Positions 1-7,473 of a stretch of 33,066 nucleotides of DNA are shown piece after piece. The notes beneath the pieces were generated by a model, which saw nothing but the letters and a program-made list of their open reading frames with translations, was not told the DNA's origin and did no database searches. The stretch's first letter is position 1. Each line of letters opens with the position of its first letter. A program made the translations under genes and the position numbers. Location: assembly GCA_025356435.1 (NCBI GenBank), contig JANXSY010000098.1, positions 1-33,066 of the forward strand. Reading direction: 5' to 3'. The stretch is from Isosphaeraceae bacterium. Lineage in GTDB: Bacteria; Planctomycetota; Planctomycetia; Isosphaerales; Isosphaeraceae.

Positions 1-38
1 TGGGAATTCAGGCAGCAGAAGCGTGAGAGGTCGTCCAT
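1..38 (-). CDS. N-terminal fragment of a putative zinc-finger transposase/integrase (runs off left edge)
   Basis: Only twelve whole codons are inside the window. Read on the minus strand from an ATG at 38-36 they give MDDLSRFCCLNS and stay open to the edge. The RFCC-x-N-S/P start resembles the first residues of a planctomycete IS-type transposase/integrase family that opens with a Cys-rich zinc finger (RFCCxNxxCPxYG). That match is from memory of the family and rests on very few residues. The frame is also open upstream to the stop of the cupin gene, so an earlier GTG start at about 135 is possible. The rest of the gene is needed to confirm it. Confidence 0.4.
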   Translation of the reverse strand, partial: MDDLSRFCCLNS

Positions 39-144
39 GGTCAGGCTCGGCGGCGGGATCACCCGATGGGAGAACAAGTTGCGAGATTCGCTCCTTGATA
101 CCAGGACGGACGGTAGCGTGCAACAACTCACGGCCACGAGGGAT

Positions 145-906
145 TTACCCATACATTTGATTAATCTTACCGTAAGTCACCTTCTGTGCCTTGATCAATC
201 CACCCGCCAACTTCTCGCCCATCGGGTCGACGTAAACCCTGCCGGGCGGTTTAGGATTCTCGGGATTGGTGTCGTTGACATGAATATTGAAGATGAACGC
301 CGTCTCGCTCTCTGCCGTGAACCAGTGAACATTGTCGTGATGGTCGGTGACGGTCGAGAACTCGCCGGGAGTGAAGCTGCGGTCGATCGTGGGTTTGATG
401 ATGTAATGGTCTTTGTGATCTTCGACGCGATCGTAGTGGCGGCCTCGGAGATTGCCCTTGAGGACGAGGAAACCCGTCGCCATGTTGTCGTGTCCGTGCG
501 GGACGACCGAGCGGCCCTGTTTCATCGCGAAGATCTGCCTGCCGAACACCGCGTTGGTCGAAAGGCCCTCGACGTTCTTGAAGTCGACCGGCAGGCTCTT
601 GGCCCCATGGGCCGGGTAGGTCACGCCCTTGGCGATCCGGTCGAAGTCGAGATTCTTGAGCAGGGTGTTGAGGTCGGCCCGGCGATAGAGGGCTTCGAGA
701 GACTTGGTGAATTCCACGTCTTTGACTTTGTGGTCGCGGACGTCTCGGCTGATCGTGTTGAGGTCGTCGAGCCACTTATCGACCACCGGCTGCACGTCGG
801 CCCCGAACAGCCGACCGGCCGCCAAGCCTTCGAGGAGAGCCACCGCCGTCAACGACTGAAGCGCGTGCCTCGTGAACGCGCGGCGCGATTCGACGTGTTC
901 GGACAT
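145..906 (-). CDS. Exported cupin-fold protein, function unknown
   Basis: This 253-residue protein begins with a twin-arginine-like leader (SRRAFTR at residues 7-13, then a hydrophobic stretch to about residue 36), so export through the Tat system is likely. The C-terminal half looks like a cupin barrel. A His-rich motif VPHGHDN (His137, His139) is followed about 50 residues later by a second cluster (His189, His190, His194) in a beta-strand-rich region, as expected for a metal-binding single-domain cupin. A GGGGGA purine run lies upstream of the ATG. I cannot assign a substrate; a dioxygenase-type or non-catalytic sensor role is possible. It stands alone on this strand, next to the transposase-like fragment. 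Confidence 0.7.
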   Translation of the reverse strand: MSEHVESRRAFTRHALQSLTAVALLEGLAAGRLFGADVQPVVDKWLDDLNTISRDVRDHKVKDVEFTKSLEALYRRADLNTLLKNLDFDRIAKGVTYPAHGAKSLPVDFKNVEGLSTNAVFGRQIFAMKQGRSVVPHGHDNMATGFLVLKGNLRGRHYDRVEDHKDHYIIKPTIDRSFTPGEFSTVTDHHDNVHWFTAESETAFIFNIHVNDTNPENPKPPGRVYVDPMGEKLAGGLIKAQKVTYGKINQMYG

Positions 907-1134
907 GACCTCGTCCCCCTTAATAGTTCGGAACCCGAGACGACCCGAGACAGGCCGGACTCACTCCACCGTAACCCGCGCGGGCTCCGCAATCAATTCA
1001 ACAATCGCTGGAAATTGGCGCGAAGCCGCCACATTACCCCAAAAATCAAGAATGAGCCGCTTGCCTGGCCGTGGATTATCGTGATAAGCTTCTTTTCGGA
1101 TGCATCTTTCCGTTTCCCGTCGACACGAATACGC

Positions 1135-1581
1135 ATGTACCCGAGCCGATCGCACCCACGATCGATCCTTTATGCCTTCCGGGCGTGCTGTCTGGCATTC
1201 CTGGGGCTCGGGATGCTCGCGCCTTCGACGGCCAAGGCCGCGCACTGCGGACGGTATGTGCTTTCCGAAGGCCGGTTCGAACAAGACATTGCCCAGCTCT
1301 TCTCGGGCGAGTCGTCGACCGACCCCGGCCTGTTCCCGACGACGCCGATCCCACCCTCGCCGCCCTGCAAGGGGGCGTTTTGCTCAGCTCCTCCGGCCGT
1401 CCCGGCCGTTCCGGTCGCACCCGTGACCGCACCCGGCGAGCACTGGCTCTGCCAGGTTGCCCTCCTCTCGATCCCGCCCGCTCAATCCTCTCCCATCGAG
1501 CCCGACGACGCGGCCTTGCAGCCAGTCGATCGCGGCCTGTCGGTGTTTCATCCACCCCGACACATTAGTCCGTCGGCCTGA
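1135..1581 (+). CDS. Small secreted protein, conserved type of unknown function
   Basis: From the ATG at 1135 the frame gives 148 residues. A basic N-terminus and a hydrophobic stretch (about residues 11-35, ending STAKAA) look like a cleavable signal peptide. The mature part has a proline-rich middle with a PPCKGAFCS segment (two cysteines) and ends in a VFHPPR motif. I recall similar short planctomycete exported proteins with a Pro-rich centre and a C-terminal FHPPR, but no function is known to me. The frame is open much further upstream, but that part lies antisense to the cupin gene and is not credible. The ribosome binding site is weak, so the start is uncertain. Confidence 0.55.
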   Translation: MYPSRSHPRSILYAFRACCLAFLGLGMLAPSTAKAAHCGRYVLSEGRFEQDIAQLFSGESSTDPGLFPTTPIPPSPPCKGAFCSAPPAVPAVPVAPVTAPGEHWLCQVALLSIPPAQSSPIEPDDAALQPVDRGLSVFHPPRHISPSA

Positions 1582-1875
1582 TCCCCAGATGCGTCGGGAT
1601 CGGACTGCGCCGTCACGCTCGGGTTGAGCCTCGCGCCGAGTGACTTCGTGTCCTCGTGCCATCATCGATCGCGTCGACTTCACGCTCCGTCCAGGGGTCG
1701 TGACGGCGCGGGCTCGCAACCTCTTGCTTACGTCGCTCCGACTGGCGTTCCGGGATTCTCTCCGGACTCCCCCCCATTACCGACTTCAACGACGCCCGAA
1801 CCGGGCCTTCGTTCTCCGTCCGTACCTATTCTTATATTTTCGTCAATTTGTCATCTTTCTTTGAGGACTTCTCTC

Positions 1876-2856
1876 ATGCGCCTTCGTCGACGCGGATTCA
1901 CTCTGATCGAACTGTTGGTGGTCATCGCCATCATCGCCGTCCTGATTGCCCTGCTCTTGCCGGCCGTGCAGGCGGCCCGCGAGGCCGCACGCCGGTCTCA
2001 GTGCGTCAACAACCTGAAGCAACTGGGGCTCTCGCTCCACAATTACCACGACGTCAACGGGGGATTCCCGATCGGCAGCAGCCTCAACGTGGCAACCGGC
2101 CTGAAGGGCGACATTTCGCAGCAGTCGCGTCTACTCCCGTTCATGGAACAGTCGGTCCTCGCCAACGCGATCAACTTCAGCCTTCTTTCCACCTCCCCGG
2201 CCAACGCGACGGCCTTGATGACGAGCGTGAACACCTTCACCTGCCCGAGCGACTCACAGAACCAGCTTCCCGTCGGACAGGCCGCCGTCAATTACCGGGT
2301 CAACCACGGGACGAGCATCGTCTATTCCTATGGCGCACAGGATACGTCCGGCGTCAACGTCAACATGCCGCCGCCGAACGGCACCTTCTTCCTCGACTTC
2401 AACATCCGGATCGCCGACATGGTCGACGGCACGAGCAATACCGCCGCGTTCAGCGAGCACGTCAAGGGAGACTTCAGCGCGTCGATCTCGACCGAACTGT
2501 CCGACACCTATCAGCCGGGCACCTACCCGGCCAGCGCCGACCAGGCCTATCAGGACTGCCTCGCGGTCAACATCTTCGACCTGTCCAAGCAGGGGAACTC
2601 CAACGGCGGGACGCCTTGGATGACCGACAACCACACCTCGACGCGGTATTACCACGCCTTCTCGCCGAACACGCGGTCGTGCAAGTTCCCGCCGTTGCGG
2701 ATCAGCACCACGGCCAACAGCCGCCACCCGGGCGGAGTCAACGTCACGATGGCCGACGGCTCGGTCCGGTTCATCAAGTCGTCGATCAACCTCACGGCCT
2801 GGAGGGCCGTCGGCACCCGCAACGGCGGAGAGGTCATCAGCGCCGATAGCTATTGA
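1876..2856 (+). CDS. DUF1559 prepilin-like protein
   Basis: The protein has 326 residues. The N-terminus is a type IV pilin/pseudopilin leader: basic residues, then [17 protein letters not shown], with cleavage expected between Gly7 and Phe8 and the conserved Glu at mature position 5. It continues into the DUF1559 hallmark ([16 protein letters not shown], then [15 protein letters not shown]) and ends with the typical C-terminal turn [16 protein letters not shown]1559 proteins occur in many paralogues in planctomycetes and are probably processed by a prepilin peptidase and placed in the envelope; their exact role is unknown. The start is chosen because the leader begins here and GAGGA lies 8 bases upstream. 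A lipoprotein gene follows 48 bases later, probably in the same transcript. Confidence 0.95.
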   Translation: MRLRRRGFTLIELLVVIAIIAVLIALLLPAVQAAREAARRSQCVNNLKQLGLSLHNYHDVNGGFPIGSSLNVATGLKGDISQQSRLLPFMEQSVLANAINFSLLSTSPANATALMTSVNTFTCPSDSQNQLPVGQAAVNYRVNHGTSIVYSYGAQDTSGVNVNMPPPNGTFFLDFNIRIADMVDGTSNTAAFSEHVKGDFSASISTELSDTYQPGTYPASADQAYQDCLAVNIFDLSKQGNSNGGTPWMTDNHTSTRYYHAFSPNTRSCKFPPLRISTTANSRHPGGVNVTMADGSVRFIKSSINLTAWRAVGTRNGGEVISADSY

Positions 2857-2904
2857 TCGATCGCGACGTGCACTGATCTCAACCGCCGCCCGGAGGTCCC
2901 TCTT

Positions 2905-3303
2905 TTGAATGGTAAACCCATCACGCCCCGCCTGCCCTCGTGGCGGGCGGGCGTCTTCCTCATGCTCTTGTCCTGCGTCGGGTGCGGGTCGTCGGGTTCG
3001 CCTTCGGACCAAGCCGAGGGTCACAAGACCCTGGTGGCCGCGCTCGACGCGTGGAAGGGGGGCGAGAAGCCAGCCTCCCTCACCCAGCGTACCCCTCCGA
3101 TCAGCGTCTCCGACGGCGACTGGACATCAGGGGAGCGGCTCCAAAGCTATCACGCGCACGACAAGGGCAAACTCGTCGGCACCGACATCCACTTCCACGT
3201 CGCGATCGAGGTGAAGACGGCCAAGGGTAAAGTCGTCAAGAAGGATGCGGTCTACGCCGTCGCCACCCACCCTCAGCTCATGGTTCTGCGGCAGGACGAT
3301 TGA
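2905..3303 (+). CDS. Small lipoprotein, function unknown
   Basis: This 132-residue protein starts at a TTG, preceded by GGAGG at 2892-2896 with good spacing. Residues 15-27 form a lipoprotein signal (GVFLMLLSCVGC); the lipidated residue would be Cys24 or, less likely, Cys27. The mature part is short and soluble, with alternating strands near the C-terminus. Small lipoproteins of this size are commonly found directly downstream of DUF1559 genes in planctomycetes, and this one follows after 48 bases, so co-expression and an envelope role linked to the DUF1559 protein are plausible. No enzymatic motif is visible. Confidence 0.85.
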   Translation: MNGKPITPRLPSWRAGVFLMLLSCVGCGSSGSPSDQAEGHKTLVAALDAWKGGEKPASLTQRTPPISVSDGDWTSGERLQSYHAHDKGKLVGTDIHFHVAIEVKTAKGKVVKKDAVYAVATHPQLMVLRQDD

Positions 3304-3348
3304 CTTGGGTCAATCGACAATCATTCATTCACATGAAACGGTCGATCC

Positions 3349-4710
3349 ATGAACCAACGACTTCGAACGATCATGGCCGCATCGCTGTTCGCGACCATTC
3401 CGGCACTCGGCACAGCCAACGACGTCCCATCGAAGGTCGCCGCGACGCGGCAAGAGTTAAAACAGCAACTCGAAGGCTCGAAGCAATCGCGCCCGAGGCT
3501 GCCGCTGCCGCCACCGACCGAGCAGGAAATCGCCGCCGCCAAGGCCCGCGCCGCGGCCGCACCGCCGAGGACAGGGGCGAGCGCGATGGGTAGCGGGATC
3601 GTCAACAACGCCCGGATGCGCGAGCTCTATCTGGCCCCCGAAATGTACGGCGCGGGCGGTTCCTCGCGTGAGCCCGACCCCGCCATGACCCTGAACAACA
3701 CCTTCAAGACAATGTTGTTCTGGATCGTCTCGCGGGCGAACAATTGCACCTATTGCCAGGGGCATCAAGAGGTCAAGCTCGCGGGCGACGGCGTGAAGGA
3801 AGAGATGATCGCCGCCCTCGACGGCGACTGGTCCGAGTTTACCCCCGCCGAGCGTGCCGCGTTCGCGTTCGCCCGCAAGCTCACGTTCGAGCCGAACGCG
3901 ATTGGCGACGCAGACGTCGACCGGTTGCGTGCCCACTACAAAGACTTGCAGATCCTAGAGATCATCGTGGCAGTCTCGGGATTCAACGCGACGAATCGCT
4001 GGACCGGCCCGCTGGCGATCCCCCAGGAATCGCACCGGGGTTTCCTGACGCCGACCGCCGAGAAGTACCGCGACGCCAAGAGCCGCGTCGCCCCGCTCGA
4101 CCCGTCCGCGACCGGAATGGCCTGCGCCAAGCCGGCCTCCCGAAGACCGCTGGAGTCGCGAGGGCAGGTCGAGAAGGCCCTCGACGCCGCCCGCAAGCGG
4201 TCCTCACGCCTCCCCCTCGCCGACGAGGCTCAGGCCCGCGCCGTCCTCCCCGAAGGCTGGTCTGGATCGGAGCCGCTGCCCCAGTGGGTCCGGCTGCTCG
4301 GCAACTTCCCCAAGGGCGGCAAGGGCCTGGTCGGGGCGAGCTATCGCGCCCAGACCAAGGGTAAGCTCAGCCCGGCCCTCAAGGCAAAAATCGCCTGGAT
4401 CGGTGCCCGAAACGACCGCGCCTGGTACGCCCTCGGCCACGCCAAACGACGTCTCAACGACCTGGGTCTCACCGACGATCAGGTCTTCGCCCTCGACCGA
4501 ACCGAGGGACAGGGAACCTCGGGCGAGGCTGCCGCGCTCGCGCTCGTCAGCAAGATCACAGTCGACCCGGCGCTCATCACCGATGCCGATGTCGAAGCCG
4601 TGCGAAAGCACTTCTCCGACTCCGAGACGGCCGAGGTGGTCTACCTCGCCACACAGGCCGCCTCGTTCGACCGGCTCACCGAGGCTGCGGGCCTCGGTCT
4701 CGAAAACTGA
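3349..4710 (+). CDS. Exported AhpD-like/carboxymuconolactone decarboxylase-fold protein with two tandem domains
   Basis: The 453-residue protein starts with a signal peptide (to about residue 23) and a Pro/Ala-rich linker. Domain 1 (about residues 85-225) carries the AhpD-type redox motif NNCTYCQGH: Cys133, Cys136 and His139. Domain 2 (about 305-453) is a clear second copy: FWIVSRANNCTYCQGH aligns with AWIGARNDRAWYALGH, and both copies end in a matching IGDADVDRLRAHY / ITDADVEAVRKHF segment. In the second copy both cysteines are Ala (358, 361) while His364 is kept. AhpD-fold proteins are peroxidase-like thiol reductants or decarboxylases; an extracytoplasmic thiol role is inferred. It lies 45 bases after the lipoprotein gene. 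Confidence 0.85.
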   Translation: MNQRLRTIMAASLFATIPALGTANDVPSKVAATRQELKQQLEGSKQSRPRLPLPPPTEQEIAAAKARAAAAPPRTGASAMGSGIVNNARMRELYLAPEMYGAGGSSREPDPAMTLNNTFKTMLFWIVSRANNCTYCQGHQEVKLAGDGVKEEMIAALDGDWSEFTPAERAAFAFARKLTFEPNAIGDADVDRLRAHYKDLQILEIIVAVSGFNATNRWTGPLAIPQESHRGFLTPTAEKYRDAKSRVAPLDPSATGMACAKPASRRPLESRGQVEKALDAARKRSSRLPLADEAQARAVLPEGWSGSEPLPQWVRLLGNFPKGGKGLVGASYRAQTKGKLSPALKAKIAWIGARNDRAWYALGHAKRRLNDLGLTDDQVFALDRTEGQGTSGEAAALALVSKITVDPALITDADVEAVRKHFSDSETAEVVYLATQAASFDRLTEAAGLGLEN

Positions 4711-4793
4711 GCCCGACCAGTCCCCTCTTGATCCCCAACGCGTCCTCTGCCATGTTGAATGCCATGACCATTCACCGGGTCGGGGAGGCGAAT

Positions 4794-5069
4794 ATGGCGT
4801 GGACGTCGGATCGGCCCGGTCGGATGTTCATTGGCGGATTCGTCGGGTTCTTCCTCGCCCCGCCGGCTGTCGTGGTACTGCTGACCTTCCTGACGCCCGA
4901 GGGCGTGAATTACGAAAACTGCGGCCTTGTCCTGCTGCTATCGGTCCTCGGTGGAGGGGTCTTTGGCGCGATCGTTGGCCTGCTGGTCCTCTCCGGTCGC
5001 CCCGCGGACGAGTTTGGCACCGAAGGGACATGGACGGAGACCCTCTGGGACCCTGAGCTTGATATTTAG
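4794..5069 (+). CDS. Small two-helix membrane protein
   Basis: From the ATG at 4794 (GGGGAGG at 4782-4788 just upstream) the product has 91 residues. Two hydrophobic segments are visible: about residues 11-33 (FIGGFVGFFLAPPAVVVLLTFL) and about 43-66 (LVLLLSVLGGGVFGAIVGLLVL), joined by a short polar loop, with an acidic C-terminal tail ending in DPELDI. Earlier in-frame starts exist (TTG 4728, ATG 4752, ATG 4764) but have poorer ribosome binding sites. It sits between the AhpD-like gene and the DUF983 gene, on the same strand with short gaps. No family is recognised. Confidence 0.7.
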   Translation: MAWTSDRPGRMFIGGFVGFFLAPPAVVVLLTFLTPEGVNYENCGLVLLLSVLGGGVFGAIVGLLVLSGRPADEFGTEGTWTETLWDPELDI

Positions 5070-5096
5070 CCGTCCTTCTCAAGGGGTTCCCTGCCG

Positions 5097-5474
5097 ATGG
5101 CCCATCACCTCCGACTCGCGACGATGCTTCAGGGTCTCTGTCCCATCTGCGGGGAGGGCCGCATCTTCGCCTCGCGATGGCGGATGAACCCGAGGTGCCC
5201 GGTCTGCAATATGAAGTTCGAGCGGGGACCGGGCTATTTCACCGGGGCCATGTACTTCAGCTACGCGATCGGCATCCCGATCATCGCGGCCGGGACGGGC
5301 CTTGTCTGGTGGCTTACCCGATGGCCATTGCACTGGGCCGTCTTGCTCGTCTGGGTGGCGTTCCTGCCGCTAGTCCCGTGGGTCTTCCGGCTCTCGCGGA
5401 CGATTTTCATCCACTTTGATCGCTACTTCGACCCCGACGATCCCCCCTTGACTCCGCCCGTGCAGGCCCGATGA
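5097..5474 (+). CDS. DUF983 family zinc-ribbon membrane protein
   Basis: The 125-residue protein has the DUF983 layout. An N-terminal zinc ribbon carries CPIC at Cys15/Cys18 and CPVC at Cys34/Cys37, followed by a conserved GPGYF motif and two transmembrane helices (about residues 50-72 and 78-98). The C-terminus is short, polar and Pro-rich. DUF983 proteins are small inner-membrane proteins of unknown function, found in many alphaproteobacteria, Bacteroidetes and planctomycetes. The next gene also encodes a zinc-ribbon membrane protein. Confidence 0.85.
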   Translation: MAHHLRLATMLQGLCPICGEGRIFASRWRMNPRCPVCNMKFERGPGYFTGAMYFSYAIGIPIIAAGTGLVWWLTRWPLHWAVLLVWVAFLPLVPWVFRLSRTIFIHFDRYFDPDDPPLTPPVQAR

Positions 5475-5526
5475 TATCGCTTCAATCGTGTTCGACTCGG
5501 TGGTGAGATGTGGGAGGGACGAGGCG

Positions 5527-6297
5527 ATGTTCATCGTCTGGGGGACGAAAATACTCAGGAGCACGGCCGGGCGCCGAGCCGACTATTGTCTGCTCTGCCG
5601 AGGCTTCCAGCCCCATCGCGTCATCAGGGTCAAGAGCGTCGGCCACGTCTATTATGTCCCGCTCGGCTTCGGCAAACTGGTCGGGTTCGAACACGTCTGC
5701 GAGTCGTGTAACCTCAAGCGGTATCACGAACCGGACGAGTTCGACCCCCTCACCTCGAGCGATCGCCACGCCGACGTCGAGACCCTCATCGCCGACACCA
5801 ACCCCGACGCCCGGCGAGAGTGGGCCTCTCGGCTCGCGATCGACGATCGCATCCGTTCGGACAAGCTCCTCCCCGGCGAGAGATCGGCATTTCTCGATGA
5901 GTCGTTCACGCTGGCGAACGTCCTCCTCGTCCACCGGACGGCAGCGACCCACTTCGATTCACTGAGCAGCCTCGGCATGCTCGCCACGATCGCAGTCCCG
6001 TTCGCGGTCGCAGCCATTGTCTCGATGCTGCCCAAGACCGGGGCCGACCCCGTCGGGATGGCGGTCGTCGCGGGGTTTGTCTGCGCCATGCTCACCATCA
6101 TCCTGCTCGCGACCGACGGCCGGCGCCATACGCGTCGCACCATCCTGCCCGTACTCATCCGCGCCATCCGACCGCTCCGCCCCACTGTGGAAGAGATCGA
6201 CGGTATCCTCGAATCGCTTCACGCCCGCAAGGATAAGCTCGGCAAGGTTCTCAAGACGCATCAGGTCGTCGACGCCCTGACGTTTCCGGCCGATTGA
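5527..6297 (+). CDS. Zinc-ribbon membrane protein, function unknown
   Basis: From the ATG at 5527 (GGGAGGG at 5512-5518 upstream) the product has 256 residues. The N-terminal part has two Cys pairs, CLLC (Cys21, Cys24) and CESC (Cys58, Cys61), as in a zinc ribbon. A basic/acidic middle follows, then two transmembrane helices (about 149-168 and 176-195) and a cytoplasmic C-terminal helix-rich tail. An upstream in-frame GTG at 5488 would add 13 residues but is less well placed. It follows the DUF983 gene after about 50 bases, so the two may act together; this is inferred from position and the shared zinc-ribbon-plus-membrane design only. Confidence 0.75.
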   Translation: MFIVWGTKILRSTAGRRADYCLLCRGFQPHRVIRVKSVGHVYYVPLGFGKLVGFEHVCESCNLKRYHEPDEFDPLTSSDRHADVETLIADTNPDARREWASRLAIDDRIRSDKLLPGERSAFLDESFTLANVLLVHRTAATHFDSLSSLGMLATIAVPFAVAAIVSMLPKTGADPVGMAVVAGFVCAMLTIILLATDGRRHTRRTILPVLIRAIRPLRPTVEEIDGILESLHARKDKLGKVLKTHQVVDALTFPAD

Positions 6298-6313
6298 TTG
6301 CGATCGGCTCTGA

Positions 6314-7066
6314 TCAAACTTTGCCCCCTTGGTCTCGTTTTCGACGAGGAGGGACCGCAACCGGCTCGGGGACCACGACCAGCGGGACCTTGCGGGGCCG
6401 ACCCCGAGGCCGGCTCTCCAGGTCGAGGCCGAGCCGACGACCAAGCGCCTCAACCCATTCCGTATCGCCGAACGGGAGGCCCGTCTGCAGGCTCCTTCGC
6501 ACACCTAACAGTTCGGAGGGGTCGGGCGTCTCGTGGACGTAGGCCGACCATCGTCGACGCCGGACGGCTGGTGTCTTCGCGAGTTCGTCATAAGCGGCGA
6601 TCGGGTCGAGGCTTTCGTCGGGCAGGCCGAGCCCGTGCGCGTCGAAGCTGCTCCAAGGGTACTCACCCGCCGTCGAGACCAGGCCGGAGCGAATCGGGTT
6701 CGCCTCGACGTGACGGAGCACCGCCATCAGGTGATCGTCTTCCTGGACCACCGGGCTCTTGAACCGCCCTTGCCAGACGTGCCCGCTCGACCCGTGGACC
6801 CGGTGATGCCGATGGGTATGAGCGACAAGCAGACCCTGCATCACCCGGCTGATCGGCGTGTCGAAGGTGCGGATCAGCAAATGGACGTGGTTGGGCATCA
6901 GGCAGTAGCCGTACAACTCGAACGGCCTGCGCGTCTTCAGTTCGATGATGGACTGGAGGAAGGCCGTATAATCGTCGTCGTCATGAAAGACGGGCGCGCG
7001 ATTGTTGCCGCAATTGGTGACGTGGTAGACGAGGCGGTCGTCGACAGCGCGGTTAGGCCTTGGCAT
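6314..7066 (-). CDS. REP-associated tyrosine transposase (RAYT, IS200-like Y1 family) with His at the catalytic Tyr position
   Basis: The 250-residue protein matches the Y1_Tnp/RAYT fold. It has an N-terminal RLVYHVTNCGNNR strand, the HUH motif MPNHVHLLI (His60, His62), then GHVWQGRFKS and the LR-x-V-x-x-NP-x-R block that normally holds the single-strand-nicking tyrosine. In E. coli RayT the catalytic Tyr115 stands four residues before the conserved Asn-Pro. Here that position is His119 (codon CAC at 6712-6710; TAC would give Tyr). Unless another Tyr replaces it, the enzyme should be unable to form the 5'-phosphotyrosine. The C-terminal tail is basic with a GRPRK AT-hook-like motif. It is divergent from the nucleotidyltransferase pair. 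Confidence 0.9.
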   Translation of the reverse strand: MPRPNRAVDDRLVYHVTNCGNNRAPVFHDDDDYTAFLQSIIELKTRRPFELYGYCLMPNHVHLLIRTFDTPISRVMQGLLVAHTHRHHRVHGSSGHVWQGRFKSPVVQEDDHLMAVLRHVEANPIRSGLVSTAGEYPWSSFDAHGLGLPDESLDPIAAYDELAKTPAVRRRRWSAYVHETPDPSELLGVRRSLQTGLPFGDTEWVEALGRRLGLDLESRPRGRPRKVPLVVVPEPVAVPPRRKRDQGGKV

Positions 7067-7182
7067 GCCCTCACGATAGCCGAAAAGGTGTCGGTAATCC
7101 AGTTAATCCTCACCGGCCCCTTTCTCAACGGTCTCGATTCGCATCCGGCCCCATCTGCTCTCCTACGGCAGCGCCTCCGGCC

Positions 7183-7191
7183 TGGTATAAT
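7183..7191 (+). promoter_or_regulatory. Extended -10 promoter for the 7222-8038 gene pair
   Basis: TGGTATAAT is a perfect -10 hexamer preceded by the TGn extension. No good -35 box is seen 16-18 bases upstream, which fits extended -10 promoters. Initiation near 7198 would leave a leader of about 25 bases holding AAGGAGG. The site is inferred from the motif alone. Confidence 0.6.
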
Positions 7192-7221
7192 CGTTCAGAG
7201 ACGACCCTCAAAGGAGGCACA

Positions 7222-7473
7222 ATGGACCTTCCCGTGAAGTTCCCCAGCGAGACCGAGGTGATCCTCGACGACGTCGCAAGGTTCCGGGCACTCTCTGCCG
7301 CGGAGCGAATCCGATCGCTCCAAGACATCCTGAAGACCGGGTCAATGATCCTGAGCAGATCCCCGAAGGCGGCCTGGGCCGAGCAGTATTCTGAGGCGCA
7401 AGAACTCCAGGCGCGCCAGACCACCCGGGAGTTCATCGCTCGCCATGCAACACAATCACAATCTCTTGTCTGA
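7222..7473 (+). CDS. Small protein paired with a nucleotidyltransferase (possible antitoxin)
   Basis: The 83-residue product starts at an ATG 4 bases after a near-ideal AAGGAGG (7211-7217). It looks wholly alpha-helical: an acidic N-terminal part, then ALSAAERIRSLQDIL, then a polar tail. No helix-turn-helix, signal or membrane segment is seen. Its 3' end overlaps the start of the nucleotidyltransferase gene by 29 bases, so translation of the two is probably coupled. Small-gene-first overlapping order is typical of toxin-antitoxin operons, so an antitoxin or adaptor role is possible but only inferred. Confidence 0.75.
   Translation: MDLPVKFPSETEVILDDVARFRALSAAERIRSLQDILKTGSMILSRSPKAAWAEQYSEAQELQARQTTREFIARHATQSQSLV

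Noticed and set aside
37-1134. Long plus-strand open frame upstream of the 148-residue secreted protein
   Set aside because: It runs antisense through the cupin gene and its composition looks like a high-GC shadow; only the part after 1135 reads as a protein.
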